From positions 102,818 through 166,817 of the forward strand of contig PYSS01000006.1 in the NCBI GenBank assembly GCA_003049465.1: DNA of 64,000 nt, given 5' to 3'. The position numbers and the translations under genes were made by a program. How positions within the stretch are numbered: position 1 is the first letter of the stretch; every line of letters starts with the position of its first letter. The notes beneath the pieces were generated by a model. It made no database searches, was not told the origin of the DNA, and worked only from the letters and a program-made list of their open reading frames with translations. Origin of the DNA: Magnaporthiopsis rhizophila. Lineage: Eukaryota; Ascomycota; Sordariomycetes; Magnaporthales; Magnaporthaceae. Shown here piece after piece: positions 20,860 through 32,469 of the stretch.

Positions 20860-22211
20860 TCAGTTCACCTCAATCGCTGGGTATGCTGCGGGAGATGGAA
20901 GAAACAGCTTACATCCATCGGTGTCCTCGTGGACCGTTCTGTCCTTGACACACTCGGCCGCCTTTTCGGGAGACTGCGTTTCCAAGCTCTTGCAGACATC
21001 GCCAAAGCAGCGGTCGTCCATGGCGCGCTGAAGGGCGTCGCCCTTCCACCCGAAGCTAAGCGTGTGTCAGCACATTTTCTCACAGAAAAGAAAAAGGCCG
21101 AACTTACACATAATCGCCGTGCTGGGAGTATCCGTGTCTGTATCACCGTCAGCATCTCCGTTACACCCTGAGAGCGTAGCAGTGGATGGTGGTGGGCCCG
21201 GCACCGGAGAGGCAGAAAAAGACGTACTCATCACCAGTACTCCAAACAAAAGGCTGCTTCGACTTATCCTCAGGCCACAGGTCCGGGTCATTGAACGGTG
21301 TCGTCTGTCGGTGGGTAGGAGCGTACGTGCTGCCGTCAGCAAAACTTCCAACTCCCAATGTTTCCACATGCGAGGAAGATAGCCCGGTATTTACGTACAT
21401 CCCATATGACTTCGTACATCACCTGCGGGATCTTTACAGGATGGCTATCCGGGCAGACGCCGCCGTCGAAGTCATACATGTTCTTGTTCGTGCCAGGGAC
21501 CGGATACGCAACATGGCTCTTGTGGTCGGCGCTGTCCAGGTTGACGCCATCCCAGCACGTGGGAAACGTGATGACGCTCCTGATGCCCCCGGCGCAGAAC
21601 TTGTTGGGCAGCGTCACGCTGTCGGGGGCGGCACAGTTCAGGTTGTTCCAGTCTCCAGTCTTGGGCATGCAACGGTGGCACACCTTCGGGTCGACTTTCC
21701 CCTTTTGTGCGGGCTCCCGAAGACCGGCGTCCCCGACGAGCATGCGGAACCCGGGCCGGAAGGCGGTCGTCTTGTTCTGGCCCAGCGGCGGGATGTAGTA
21801 GACCGTGATGCCGCCTATGCCCTTGAGTCCCTCGCTCGGTATCTGCGGCACTCTCTTGTACGTCCCGTTGCGGGCGCGGAAGTAGAGAACCGCCGTCCAG
21901 TAGTTGGAGAAGTCTTCGGAAAAGGTGCACGAGGTGCAAGAGGACTTGGTGACGAGATCGTGCGTCGCCGGGTCCATGGACGAGTTGAAAGAATCGCCGC
22001 CGACGATCTGATGGAGGTGGGGAGACGGGATCGACCCAGGATTGACCAGGGGGTCCAGGCGCTCGATAACCAGCTGCGAGCATTGGAATCGTAGCATGGG
22101 CGGGATGTAGGTCTTGTTGGGGTCAAACGGGCCTGGGTCCTGGCTGGACACTCGGCCCACTTGATTCAGCAGGCCGGCCAGGCCGAGGATGAGAGCTTTC
22201 CAATGTGCCAT
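20860..22211 (-). CDS. DUF1996 secreted protein, four exons, 371 aa
   Basis: Exons are 22211-21399, 21304-21228, 21137-21108 and 21055-20860. Introns have GTACGT, GTACGT and GTAAGT donors, and the joined frame is exact. The start is ATG with a hydrophobic signal peptide (ALILGLAGLLNQVGRVSSQ). DUF1996 hallmarks follow: RFQCSQLVIERLDPLVNPG, HLHQIVGGDSFNSSM, SSCTSCTFSEDFSNYWT, TWPTxWDG-like FPTCWDGVNLDS, HVAYP and CPDSHPVKIPQVMYEV. The spliced exons add TTPFNDPDLWPED, QPFVWSTGDE, HGYSQHGDYV and FGWKGDALQRAMDDRC, the conserved C-terminus. DUF1996 proteins are secreted, sometimes carry WSC domains and have no defined enzyme activity; none is seen here. Unlike its neighbours to the left it splices cleanly, so it is probably functional. 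Without the splicing its 3' half is easily mistaken for a separate gene. Confidence 0.85.
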
Positions 22212-23586
22212 CCTGAGTGGTATAAAGGTGTTGGAGAGTTTCAACCTAGTGGCTTGCGCGGTGCACCAAACCTGGCTACTGCCCGGGTCTTGGTTCCTAA
22301 ATAGGTGCTCTTGGTTCTTGCCCACCACTTCAGACTGGACGCCCTCTTGCATGCCCTTTTTAAGCGCCCATTTGGAATTTTGATAAACCCCACGTACGCG
22401 AAGAGGGCAAATTGGTTCTATATTAACTGCAGCGGCTGTTCGTGCTCTTGACGAATTACATACCTGCCGCGCTTACCCCGCTCCCAGTATCTCCTGCATG
22501 CGTCGAGGGTCTATATATCCGCAATAGCAAATACAGGCAAGGATACGTCGATCCCATTTCTAATCCGTGTCGCGGTCATTCTAGGCACTTATAAGAGCCC
22601 TGTGGGTGCCCATGGGCCCTCGCCACTTGTGCCAAGATTGTCCATGCTGCACTCTTTGAACAGTAAGCAACTCGGCGGTTCAGGCTGAACTTGGGTCTGG
22701 ACATGATGCAGCATGTTGATAAGAGGTCGGCTGCAAGCAGCCGAGCCACCTTTGCCGGCATGACGGTGTTGCATTCCAAGGTCAAAACTATTGCTCGTCG
22801 ACTCGTGCTGCTCTTGCCGCTATGGCGGCTGCATTTGGTGCCGGTGCTCCATTTTTGTGTATATTTCCGGCTGGCGGCCAAAACTCGCGAACTCGCATCC
22901 AAGGCGATAGCGGTCAGGTCGGCGATGATCATCCATTCTTGCGGACGCCGAACGCAAATCGTCTGTATCGATTGTAATAGGCTGGGCTAATTGGTGGTGG
23001 TCAGTAGGAGCCGAATTGTCAAAGAGAGAAACAGGGAAAAAGCAGACTGCTACTGTCGAGGGAGTTGTCCTTAGTTATGTAAGCCCAAAGACGGCTAAGG
23101 GGTGACCCCTGAGCCCTCGGCCCGTGCCTCCAGCGAAGTGGCATGAACTAGTGATGGGCACGCGCGCGAGCGCGTAGATAACGAAACACGCTCGTTCACC
23201 CGCTCTGGTGCCGGAGGTGGGACGGGCCCATGCGGGGTCTGGGCCGGAAGTGACGGAGGATGAAGCGGGGGATGATCAGCAGCAGGGGTGCCGGCAGTGA
23301 TTGACAGTCTGCCCTTAACGGCCCGATTTTATGGCGTGTGGGTGACAGTGGAGCAATCACCCTCTCTTGCCTCTTCTCGTAATGGTAGGTGCTTCAATCC
23401 GAGGGAAGTTCCGAGATCATCGGACGAGCCGCGGCGGCCGGGCCGCCGGCTCAGGTTACCGATGTCATTATAATGTTAGAAAGATGCGGCGAAAAAAATG
23501 ATAACCTCGGCCATGTTTCGCCTACTTAGAGGTAGCTCGCATCTTTATTCCCTGCCAAAGGATGAGCCATGTTTGCGACGGATCTT
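22212..23586. other. Intergenic, no gene supported
   Basis: This is the upstream side of the DUF1996 gene. The 22576-22932 minus-strand frame has no recognisable motif. A CG-rich alternating purine/pyrimidine stretch lies near 23161-23175. Confidence 0.45.
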
Positions 23587-24570
23587 CTACCAGCATGAGT
23601 TATGCCAAAGCCTCGCGGCAAGCCACAGCTGGGGATTCGCGGACGGCTCCAGACACGCTGGGACGTACTTCCACCAGTCATTCTCGTCGGAACCCGGAGT
23701 AAAAATGGCTAGAATCCTGGAGGGCTCAAAGCAGGCCGGATAGAAGCCGCTCCACGCCCAGTCTTTGATCCCCGTGGCTTGGAAGCTGCCATCCGCGCCC
23801 TTGTCCACCATGATGCCTCCAGGCCAGAGATCTCCATGGCTGAGAACGGTCTTCTCGCCGTCGGGGCCGAATTGTGGCATGGGGCACCGCACGAACTCCC
23901 TCCTCGAGTCGGACATCGGATGGTCGTATAAAAACCGCCAGTCTAGAAACCGCTCGGCTGCAGTCATCGGTTCCGTGGTCTGCCCGCCCGCCAGGCCCAA
24001 TCGGGTTCCGGCAAGGAAGGGGAGCACCCTCCACGCGGCGACGCTCTCGCTCAGCCGCTTCTTTGATGGATCGCTTGTTCTCCTGTGTCAGCGAAGGCCA
24101 TGCGTCCCGGAGGTTCATTGACGGGGGTAGGTCGTCAGCGAGATGGTCGCGTTTCCGACAGCCAGGAGGCCGTGCGGTTTGGGAACGGCGTCCAGGTCTG
24201 GTGCATGCTCGGCAGGATATCGCAGGGTAGAGTACTCGGTGGTGTCCGGACCGCCAGAGTACTTGTTAACCAAGGAGTCGCTGATCTTCCACACCATGGC
24301 TCCGCAGGGGTTCCCTTCGAAGAGCACTTCGGCATCCTCGAGAAGGCGACACAGTCCCTGGCGACTTGGTGGTGGCGTATCGCCCGTCTCCAAGTCGACC
24401 CCAAAGAGCAAAATATTCGTGTTGTCGGAAAGATGATGGACAACTTGAAGCCCGTGCTTGACGGCAGACTCCAAGGCGCTCTTGACAGAATCACCAGGCT
24501 GGCTTTTTCGGCGCATTTTTCGCCAGCTTCTCCTGGAGTGAGGTTTCGCGAGGGACAACCAGATGTCCAT
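23587..24570 (-). pseudogene. Frameshifted APH-fold phosphotransferase gene
   Basis: This resembles the fungal aminoglycoside/choline-kinase-like (APH, PF01636-type) superfamily, small-molecule kinases of mostly unknown substrate. ATG at 24570 opens the N-lobe frame (LLEDAEVLFEGNPCGAMVWK, SLVNKYSGGPDTTEYSTLRY, GNATISLTTY). One extra C in the C5 run near 24121 would continue it as PPSMNLRDAWPSLTQENK. A second one-base shift near 24055 leads to the C-lobe frame: AAWRVLPFLAGTRLGLAGG, VLSHGDLWPGGIMVD (Brenner-like motif, with Gly where the metal-binding Asn is usual) and GIKDWAWSGFYPACFEPSR. The stop is at 23587. Two shifts plus the N-to-G change argue for a pseudogene. The first shift sits in a homopolymer, so re-sequencing is relevant. 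Confidence 0.62.
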
Positions 24571-27500
24571 AAATTCCTTCTTGGTATTGGGATGCCCAGA
24601 ATCTGCGTCAGCTTCTCGTTAAGTCGGTCCATAATTTCTTGATTCTTATTGACCAGGACACCGCGATCTCTTTTATTACCAGCACATTTAAGTGTCAAAG
24701 TGGTGGCACGAATCAAGCAGTTGTACCACAATTGGGAGCCCATTTGTTGCTTCTCGCGTTCCAGACTTTCTTTTTTTCCTGTGTCTGGTCTTACTTCCTG
24801 TATTTCATTCACTTCCTACGTATCTACCACGGCAGGTAGGGTGGCTGCAAATGGAGACCAAAAGAGAGATGGTATTCCGGGTAGGGTCGAGGCCGGTGTA
24901 GGTGGTAGGTACCTCATGGTTGCCTGTGAGAGGGGTCACGTGCCCTTCTCGGGTGCCGCGACAATAGTGTTTTTCTTGCGTTGCCCTTTATTTTTTTTTT
25001 TTAAATTGATTCCTCTGGCAAAATCTAAATTATGCAGCTCAAACGGAAAGCAGGCTTTTATTTGGAGAACGTGGTTGTCCCGTGCTTGTTCCGTTGCCTG
25101 TAGCCAGCGTGCTGAAATCGGTGGTGTCGCCAACACGGATCTGAGTGCTGTGCAGCACAATGTGTTAGACGACCAGCGCCGCCACGCCCCAGGTCAAGAC
25201 AAATGAATGATGCGTGGCTGCGCACCCGCCACGCTCATTTCCCCACGGAGCTTGGAATACCTAGATCTTGATCGCTGGCGGCGACGTAAGCCTGCAGCAG
25301 CGCCGTCGTTCCCCTGCTGCGTGCCTTGATCTCAACTTGCAAAAACATGTCGTCTTTGTTGGTGGGGCACCACAGCCAGGGGCTAAGCAGGGATTTGCTA
25401 GGGAGCAACTCAATGACATCAACGGTTTCCCGTCTTGCCCAGTTTCTCCAAGCAACCGGCCGAGACTCCGCGGTAAATGGCTTGATCCTGTGAAAAGAAC
25501 AGGACAGCTCGCGCGGAAACGATCATTGCAAGCTTGCTCTACGCTGCATGCGTCCACCAATTGGTGTGGACATGGAATAATTGTCGATAATGCGCGACAC
25601 GACTGCTATTGAAGTATAGGGTTGGTATAGAATGCTAAGTTAGATACCCGAGCTCCCGGGACGGGTCGATGTTTTTTTTTTTTTTTTTTTCAGGTCAATC
25701 CGATTGCGACCAAAAAGCTGATTATTTCCCGCGTGGACGTGCTGTAAACATGCTTGCATGCATCCTGCACCGTCCTGCTTCCGCCCCTCCTCCCTTTGAT
25801 GGCTGCCAAGCCTGATCCGTCAGTCGAAATTCACCCCTGTCGTACGCTAACGCGCTGCCAGCTCGGGCCAATGGGAGGCTGCCAGCGCCAGCTCGGAACA
25901 GGGCGGGCAGGTGTTTTGTTCGTCGGGAAGATCCACCTGTGACAACGACAAGCCCTTGACCGACCTCATCACCATCGGGCTTTTGCTCTTCTCCTGCTTC
26001 GATTGTCCTTTGCCAACCGTGACAACCTCCCTGGCGTCACCGTTACCACCAATCGTCTACGGGGATTTTTTCTCCCTTCTCATTGCAAATTTGTTTCCGT
26101 CATCCGAGCCTGCCTTCTATGTTTGGCATTCCCTCTGTTTCTGCAATGTGCTGCAACCACTTCCTCGCGTTGCAGCCCGCTCATCCCTGGTCCCCGTTTC
26201 CAGAAACTGTGTTTAACTGGAGGGCTGAAGTGACACCAAAATCCCTTTCATCATTACCTGTGCCGAAATGCCGCGTTTGCAATACACCACGTTACATATC
26301 GTGGGAAATGGGCGGCCGGGCAGCCGCATCCAGTCGCCGCGGAGCCGCCCTTGGCCACTGATGGAGGCGTGGGAAATGAGCGGGTACCTGGCCATGTGAG
26401 ACATCATGGGAGTATTCCGTCATAACCATGGAGGACAAACGGGGATCCAATATTCCCGTCACCCCATCGCTCTCGCTGCTCCTTCTGCCAACCACGAAGT
26501 CGTGGGTCACTGAGCTGCAAAGCGGAAACGCTGCCCGTAGCAAACAGGAAAAAGCATCCTCAACCGAAGAAGCTGACGCATCAATGGCACGCGCATCTTG
26601 AGGGCTAGTCTGCCCAATACTCAAAATTGGCCTGTTTGGCTCTAGTGGGCTGCCGAGTCTGGATCTGGCCCATAGAATGCGTCGCCAGACCTGCGGCGAT
26701 CTTGATATTGCCCAGAATCGGGTTCCATCCGGTGGAAATGGCACCCCTGGTCACTGACATCAGAGGAAAGGTGACATCGTGGTTAGATGCAAGGGCAGGG
26801 ATCTCGCCGCGACTGCCGTCCATTTAGGAATTGGGGCGTTGGAAAGCAAGGTTTGTGGGGGGAACAAGTAACCACACCAAAACATGGGAGATCGACATGA
26901 TGCATGGAACCGCAGCTGGCGGGGCCTGGAAACCTCGACTTGGAGACGGAGGTGCGTAATGGAGGTGCCTGTCCACGTTGGCGCGTCGGCCTCCAGCTTG
27001 CGGCGCACCCAATGACGCGGGAAGGAGCGGTCGGGCGTGGGTTGGACAGCTCTTTCCTGATCGAGATTCCAAGGCTTGGTCACTTACATCGGCGCCGTCA
27101 CCGTGACTTCCAAGTTGTGGACACAAGCCTTCTGTCCGAACGGTGCCAGCTCGGGTCCTCGGTCCTTAAATTCAAGCCAGAACGACGGCACTCGCCCTCC
27201 TCCGCTTTCACCTTCTCTTCAGCCACGAACCAGACGCCTGTGACTTCGCCTGGAAACCACCACCCGACGAGCACAACCTACCCAGCAACGTCCCACAAGG
27301 TCGCACCTGGCCCGAATTTATTTAACCACCCGCTCGCCCACAACCTCCCCTTCCTCGTCTTCTCCCAAAACATTGGATTCGACTCACCCCATTCTGCTCT
27401 CGGTTTCCCATCTGGCATCTGCTGTTGCGCCACCTTCGTTCGTGATTCAGCCCAGCAAACCCACAGCTCACTTCGCGACCGCACTTTGGAGTTTCAAGGT

Positions 27501-27804
27501 TTGTCCTCCCGTGTTCCTCGTGTCCGCGTCCCCAACCCTCGTCCTCGCCCTTACCCTGCCGCCACTGCCGACCTCCCGTTGTTGTTTTTCCCTCTCCTCC
27601 CAGCAGTGCGCCGCGTACATCTTCAAATCTTCCTCATCACCACAACCATCCCTCCCCGACGCTCGTCCTAGCAATCACCCTCTAGGCTGAAGGCCATCGC
27701 GGCTCCGGCCATAACATTCGTTCCCACGATCTTTCAAGGCGCAACATTTTTTCAACTGCCGCTAATTGACAACCACCTCAGCTCCCATCCTCTCGTCCGC
27801 TACA
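24571..27804. other. Long gene-poor spacer and CFEM leader
   Basis: I find no supported gene across 3.2 kb. Poly(T) runs occur at about 24989-25002 and 25672-25690. From about 27100 to 27804 the plus strand is strongly C/T-rich, with no ATG-led conserved frame. This resembles the long pyrimidine-rich promoter and 5' leader of the downstream CFEM gene. Confidence 0.5.
25672..25690. repeat. Poly(T) run of 19
   Basis: A homopolymer directly follows a GATG and precedes CAGG. It is the longest pure T run in this spacer. Confidence 0.9.
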
Positions 27805-28783
27805 ATGGTCTCCAACATGAAGATCGCGTCTCTGGTCATCGGCGCCCTGGCCGCCGTTGCCGGAGCCCAGGACCTGTCGGGATTCCCCCAGTGCGCCGTA
27901 AGTGATATTTGACATTCCAAACTCTCCTCCGCGCCGCTCATCATCACCCTCTGTCGGATCATCTTGATCAGTCGCTAACTTTGTCATTCGCGAATTTCAG
28001 CAATGGTGTATCAACAGCATGCAGCAGGCAAACAAGTCGCAGGAGCTTGGATGCCCTACCAACGACGCTGCCTGCGCCTGCCGCAACCAGAACTTCCTTT
28101 ACGGCGTTCGGGATTGCTCGGCTGAGCTTTGTGCCAGCTTCGACGCCGCTGGTCAGGCCATTGGCTACGCGAACGAGTACTGCCGCAACCATGGCGTTGA
28201 TCTGAAGACCGTTACTACCGGTCTTCCTGCGCAGTTCACCAACACCAAGATGCCCTCTGGTACCGGAACTGGCGCCAACACCGGTGCTGGTGGTGGTGGT
28301 GGTGCCGGTGCTACGCAGTCCGCCGTCGCCACCTCGCCAATTATCTCCACGGCCACCGAGAACGGCTCGACGGTGGTCTCGACCGTCGGCTCGACCACCA
28401 TCTCCAGCGGTGGTAGAGCTGCCGCTACTGGATCGTCTGCGACCTCCACCGTTCCCGTTGTCAGCACCGTGACCTCGGGCAGCTCGACATTCCAGACCAC
28501 CGTCGGCTCGTCGACCCTGACCACGCAGACGACTGGCACTGGCGGTACCACCGGTGGCACCACCGGCGGCGCCAACGGAGGCACCACTGGCGGCAGCGGA
28601 GGCGCCACGACTACGTCGAACCCCAACTACGTAAGTACCACCTAGCTACCTTTGGGAAGAGGAAGAGCGATGCGCCATGTATACAAAGGCTAATCGGGAT
28701 TCTACTCTATCTAGGCGCCGCAGATGACTGCTGCCCCGGCCGGCCTCCTGGCTGCCGCTGGTGTTGCTGTCTTCCTCCTCTAG
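27805..28783 (+). CDS. CFEM-domain GPI-anchored surface protein, 263 aa
   Basis: Exons are 27805-27897, 28001-28630 and 28715-28783. Introns have GTAAGT donors, the first with a CTAAC branch site. A signal peptide (MVSNMKIASLVIGALAAVAG) is followed by one CFEM domain whose eight Cys are in order: QCAQWC, GCPTND, ACACRN, RDCSAELC, EYCRN. The Asp in TNDAACAC is at the position that ligands haem iron in characterised CFEM proteins. A long Gly/Ser/Thr-rich stalk with TTGGTTGG repeats follows. The last exon supplies a small-residue omega region and hydrophobic tail (PAGLLAAAGVAVFLL), as expected for GPI attachment. CFEM proteins act at the cell surface in haem/iron handling, adhesion or host interaction; which of these applies here cannot be told. 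Confidence 0.92.
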
Positions 28784-29895
28784 ATGGGAAATTGAGGGCT
28801 TCTTTCTTCTTTCATTTAACCATGCTTGGAACGACTGCGTACGACGAGGCTTAATACCCACTTTACCTACCTTCTCACCTACCTAATATCCTTGGTGTCT
28901 CGCTGAGCATGGCACTGCGTTTCCCTTGGGCACGACGGTTCGCTCTCGTGTCGTGCACTGGCCGAAGCAGCACGGAAAGGTCGTTCTTTTTGCTCGTGGG
29001 CAGAGTCTTCATCGGGTTTGGGTTTGATGTCTGAGTGACGCGAGGCGAGACCAAGGACTGTTTAATGGGATACCGGCGTTGGGTGATGGGGGGAATTGGA
29101 CTTTTGGAGGATTCATGGATCAACCGGAAGGACATATCTTCAGGAGGTTTTTGACGACTATGTTCTCGATGTTCTTTTTGCTCTCAAATCACCAGGTTTT
29201 CTCCTCTTTTGCTTTTTTCTGCCCTCGGCTAGGAGGGAGTGAGGGAAATACAGCAATCAAGTCCATAGAAAAACAAACAAATCGGAGCTTTACTGTTCTT
29301 AGTCTGGGGTGACCCATTGCTCGGGGAGATCGTGTGGTGCCGGCGAAAGACCAAGGGCACAGAGGTGGGAGAACGTGGAGACTCGATCAAAAAGTAAGAG
29401 TCGACTCTGGATGTGAGCCTTGGAGTTGCAGCTCCCGACAATATCCATGGGCAGGGCCACGTACCATCAAGCGGTCAGGACACAAAAATATACCAGAGAC
29501 AACACAATATTCACCGTGTCACGTTGCAGCCGTGCAGAGACTCAGGCAGTGTCTGCTGTCTTTTTTCTTGTTTTTTATTCAGTTCAACTTCACCCGACCA
29601 GCCAACTCTGGAACTGAGGCGGAATAACGATCAAGTCCACTCCTCTTGGCCACACAGGGCATTCTCCTTCCCCAGGTCCAGCCACACAGCGGCCGGAATC
29701 CTGGATCCGGTTTCTTTCCCTCATCAGTGCGCACCAAGTTGTACCCCAAGTCCCACGAGAAGCCAAGCTGTGAAAGTTCTACAGACGGCCCTTGTTTCCC
29801 GAGTGTTGTAGCGAGTATTTTTTCGATTCCTAACAAAATTCCCTCGAGACCCCAACTCCGTACCGTACCCATGCCTTTTTGTTTGAGAAATCGGA
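28784..29895. other. Convergent 3' regions of CFEM and S0 genes
   Basis: The space between two converging genes has T-rich stretches near 29150-29220 and 29555-29585, consistent with 3' UTRs. No gene is supported. Confidence 0.5.
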
Positions 29896-31005
29896 TTACC
29901 ACTGGCTGGCCTCCTTGGCCGGGGTGGCCTCGTCCCAGGAGGCGGCGCCCTGGGCGGCGGAGTCCCAGTTCGCCGGCTGGGCAGCAGCATCGTCCCAACC
30001 GGGCTGAGCGGTGCCGGTGAAGCCGGCAGGGGCGGCCTCCCAGTCGCCGCCAGTGTTGGCGAAGCCCGACTCGATGGCAGGAACGCCAGCGTCCTCGACG
30101 CCGGGCAGCTTCTCCTCCTCGACCTTCTCCTCGGCCTCAGCCTCGGGGTCGCGGTCTTAATGGCAGCATGTTAGCAACTGACATGCTGGTCGAAGTATAA
30201 CCAAGGCACGGCCACACGCGCCCACAATCTGCGCAAAAGAACACTTACAGAAGTACAGATCGACCATGACGTCCCACGGGGTCTCGCGGTTGTAGATGGT
30301 ACCGCGGAGGCGGAGGACCTCACGGGCCAGCATCCACCAGATGCAGCCGATGGCGTGGCGACCCTTGTTGTTGGTGGGAATGGCAACGTCGACGTACTCG
30401 GTGGGCGAGTCGGTGTCGCACAGAGCGATGACAGGGATGTTGACGTAGCTGGCCTCCTTGATGGCCTGGGCGTCGGTACGCGGGTCGGTGACGACAATCA
30501 GACGCGGCTCCTTGAAGGAGCGGGTGATGTAGTTGGTGAAGCTACCGGGTGTGAAGCGACCAGCGATGGCCTGGGCGCCGGTGTGGGCGGCGAACTTGAG
30601 GACGGCACGCTGGCCGTAGGGACGGGCCGAGATAACGCAGACGTCCGAGGGGTTGTCGATGGCGGTGATGATGCGGGCCGCAAGGACAATCTTCTCCCTG
30701 GAAAAGGCGCATAGACGTCGGCTGTCAGCTCTCTGCTGCCGCTGGTCGTGCCACAGTCCGGCGCGGCGTCCTCTGCGGCGCACTCCCGCTCGAGGTGTGC
30801 GCCGGTGCCGGCACGAACGTAAAAGGGCTGCTCACCAGGTCTTGCCGACGTTGATGATGTTGACACCATCGGCACGGGTCTTCCACAGGTAGGGGTTCAT
30901 GTGAACCTGCAGGTTCTTAGAGCCGATATGCGACTGGGCTGCCAGGAGCATCTCGATGTCCTGGCTGGTCGAGTTGAAGACCGCGGGGAGGTTAGCGGGC
31001 GCCAT
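29896..31005 (-). CDS. RPS0: 40S ribosomal protein S0 (uS2), 292 aa
   Basis: Exons are 31005-30836, 30697-30249 and 30155-29896, with exact phase across introns of 138 and 93 bases. This is the cytosolic uS2 protein (S0/SA), needed for 40S maturation and 20S rRNA processing. Visible landmarks are MAPANLPAVFNSTSQDIEML, SHIGSKN, NPYLWKTRADGVNI and NVGKTW at the first junction. Then come EKIVLAARIITAIDNP, GRFTPGSFTNYI, LIVVTDPRTDAQAI, and PWDVMVDLYFYRDPE at the second junction. The acidic, Trp-containing C-terminus ends KEASQW. Length and order match fungal orthologues. It diverges from the mitochondrial uS15m gene across about 400 bases, so the two ribosomal genes may share a promoter region. 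Confidence 0.96.
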
Positions 31006-31411
31006 TGTTGCGACAGTTGTTGTTCCTTCCTTTGCGGGTGTTTGTTAAAGGATGAGGAAATCGACAAGCTGAGCAAAGTGCGCGGGAGATTTGGCCTTTC
31101 TTCTCCTCTCTTTTTTTTTTTTTTTCCTTTTCCTGATTTTGGTCAATGGCCTCGTCTTTTTGCGGCAGGGCAAAATTGTGTGGGATTGGGGCGTGGGGGC
31201 AGCTTAGCCTGGTCTGCCCCTCTCTTTGCTGTCGAACTTTGTGGTGGGACATACGGCCCATCTTATTGGCCGTAGCTTTAAGAGGTGACGCTAAACCCGA
31301 ACAAGCAATCCGCGATCCAAATTTTGCCTTTGCGTGAGGGTCGCCCAGCGTCGACAGGCGGTTTCTTCGCACGCGAGCTCGATACGGCTCCCCGTCGCGC
31401 CACTGCCAGCA
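31006..31411. promoter_or_regulatory. Shared divergent promoter region, RPS0 / uS15m
   Basis: A 406-base spacer lies between the two start codons of divergently transcribed cytosolic and mitochondrial ribosomal protein genes. It contains a pyrimidine run of about 40 bases (31096-31134, with T15). I could not assign specific factor sites. Confidence 0.5.
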
Positions 31412-32469
31412 ATGCCTCCAAGAGTTTGCCCGCAGAGGCTCAATCTGATAACATGTGAGCTGCGAATTGCCGCTTGTGCGGGCTAATTGGCCGTGCTACA
31501 CCGAAGATCAAGACTGAAGCAACTGACACCAGGCCCCCGCCCCCAACAGTATGCCTGCGTCCCGCGGCAAGGCCAACACAGGCTGCGGCTGCTAGCTTCC
31601 AGCCACTGGTGCAGACGGCCAACCTATCGATGAAGGAGAAGAAGCGGAAGGCCAAGATAGACCCGTACTGGTGGGAGCAGTCGCAGCAGAGGATAGCAAA
31701 GAACAAGCAGCGGCAGGCCGAGCTCCGCGCGGTACGCGACAAGGAATGGGGCAGCCCCGTCCACGGCATCCCGACGCCGTTTGTCGAATCCTTCGACTCG
31801 GCCGGCCAGGAGGCCATGTCGAGGGTGGAGGCGCGCGACAAGGACGGCAACCTGGTCGACGCCGCGCCCCAGCCGCTGCCGACGTCGCCGCACCTGCTCA
31901 ACTACCAGCTCACCAGGGACGAGCTGGAGAGGGCGCTCAGCGACTCGTACCACCTGACCCGGCCGGTGCCCAACGCCAACGAGAGCGAGGCGATGCGCCA
32001 GGAGAACGAGCGCCTGCACGAGGCGCAGCACGAGAAGGCGGCGCTGGCGCTGCGGCGCATCACGGCGCTCGAGAACGCGAGCTCCGAGGACCGCAGGCAC
32101 GCAAACATCCGTCGCTGCATCGAGACCTTTGGTCGCCACGCCACGGACAAGTTCCTGAGGCCCAAGCCGCGGCCCGTCGGCGTCGCCCGCGTCAAGCCGG
32201 TTCCCCGCGCGGGGCCCGACACGGGCTCGTCCGAAGTCCAGATCGCAATCCTCACGGCCAAGATCCGAGTCCTCGCCCGCATGTACGAGGGAAAGCACGG
32301 CAACGGCGACAAGGCCAACAAGCGGAACCTGAGGCTGCTCGTCCACAGGCGGCAGAAGCTCCTCAAGTACATGGAGAGGAAGGAGCGCGGGAGCGAGAGG
32401 TGGACTCACATGCTTAAGAAGCTCGGGCTGAGCCCAGCAACCTGGAAGGACCAGATCGCCATCGAATGA
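31412..32469 (+). CDS. Mitochondrial ribosomal protein uS15m, 320 aa
   Basis: Exons are 31412-31454 and 31550-32469 (donor GTGAGC, acceptor AACAG). Splicing gives an Arg-rich N-terminus (MPPRVCPQRLNLITLCLRPA) typical of mitochondrial import. The long frame also runs upstream from 31474 through the intron but lacks an ATG. The S15 signature is at the C-terminus: GSSEVQIAILTAKIRVL, NKRNLRLLVHRRQKLLKYM, WTHMLKKLGL. The 200-residue N-terminal extension, rich in charged residues, is normal for fungal uS15m (yeast Mrps28). The product belongs to the mitoribosomal small subunit and binds 15S-type rRNA. Confidence 0.9.

Noticed and set aside
20860..21291. A separate small secreted Cys-containing gene (starting MTRTCGLRISRSSLLFG)
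   Set aside because: Splicing shows that this DNA is the C-terminal exons and introns of the DUF1996 gene. The conserved WDTTPFNDPDLWPED...FGWKGDALQRAMD order fits only that model.
3237..24570. RIP as the cause of gene inactivation in the left compartment
   Set aside because: The lesions are one-base shifts with high GC retained. RIP leaves C-to-T transitions, stop codons from TAA/TAG creation and AT-rich DNA.
31474..31549. N-terminus of uS15m taken from the unspliced frame (beginning near 31474)
   Set aside because: That frame has no ATG. The upstream ATG at 31412 with a GTGAGC...CAG intron gives an Arg-rich mitochondrial presequence in phase.
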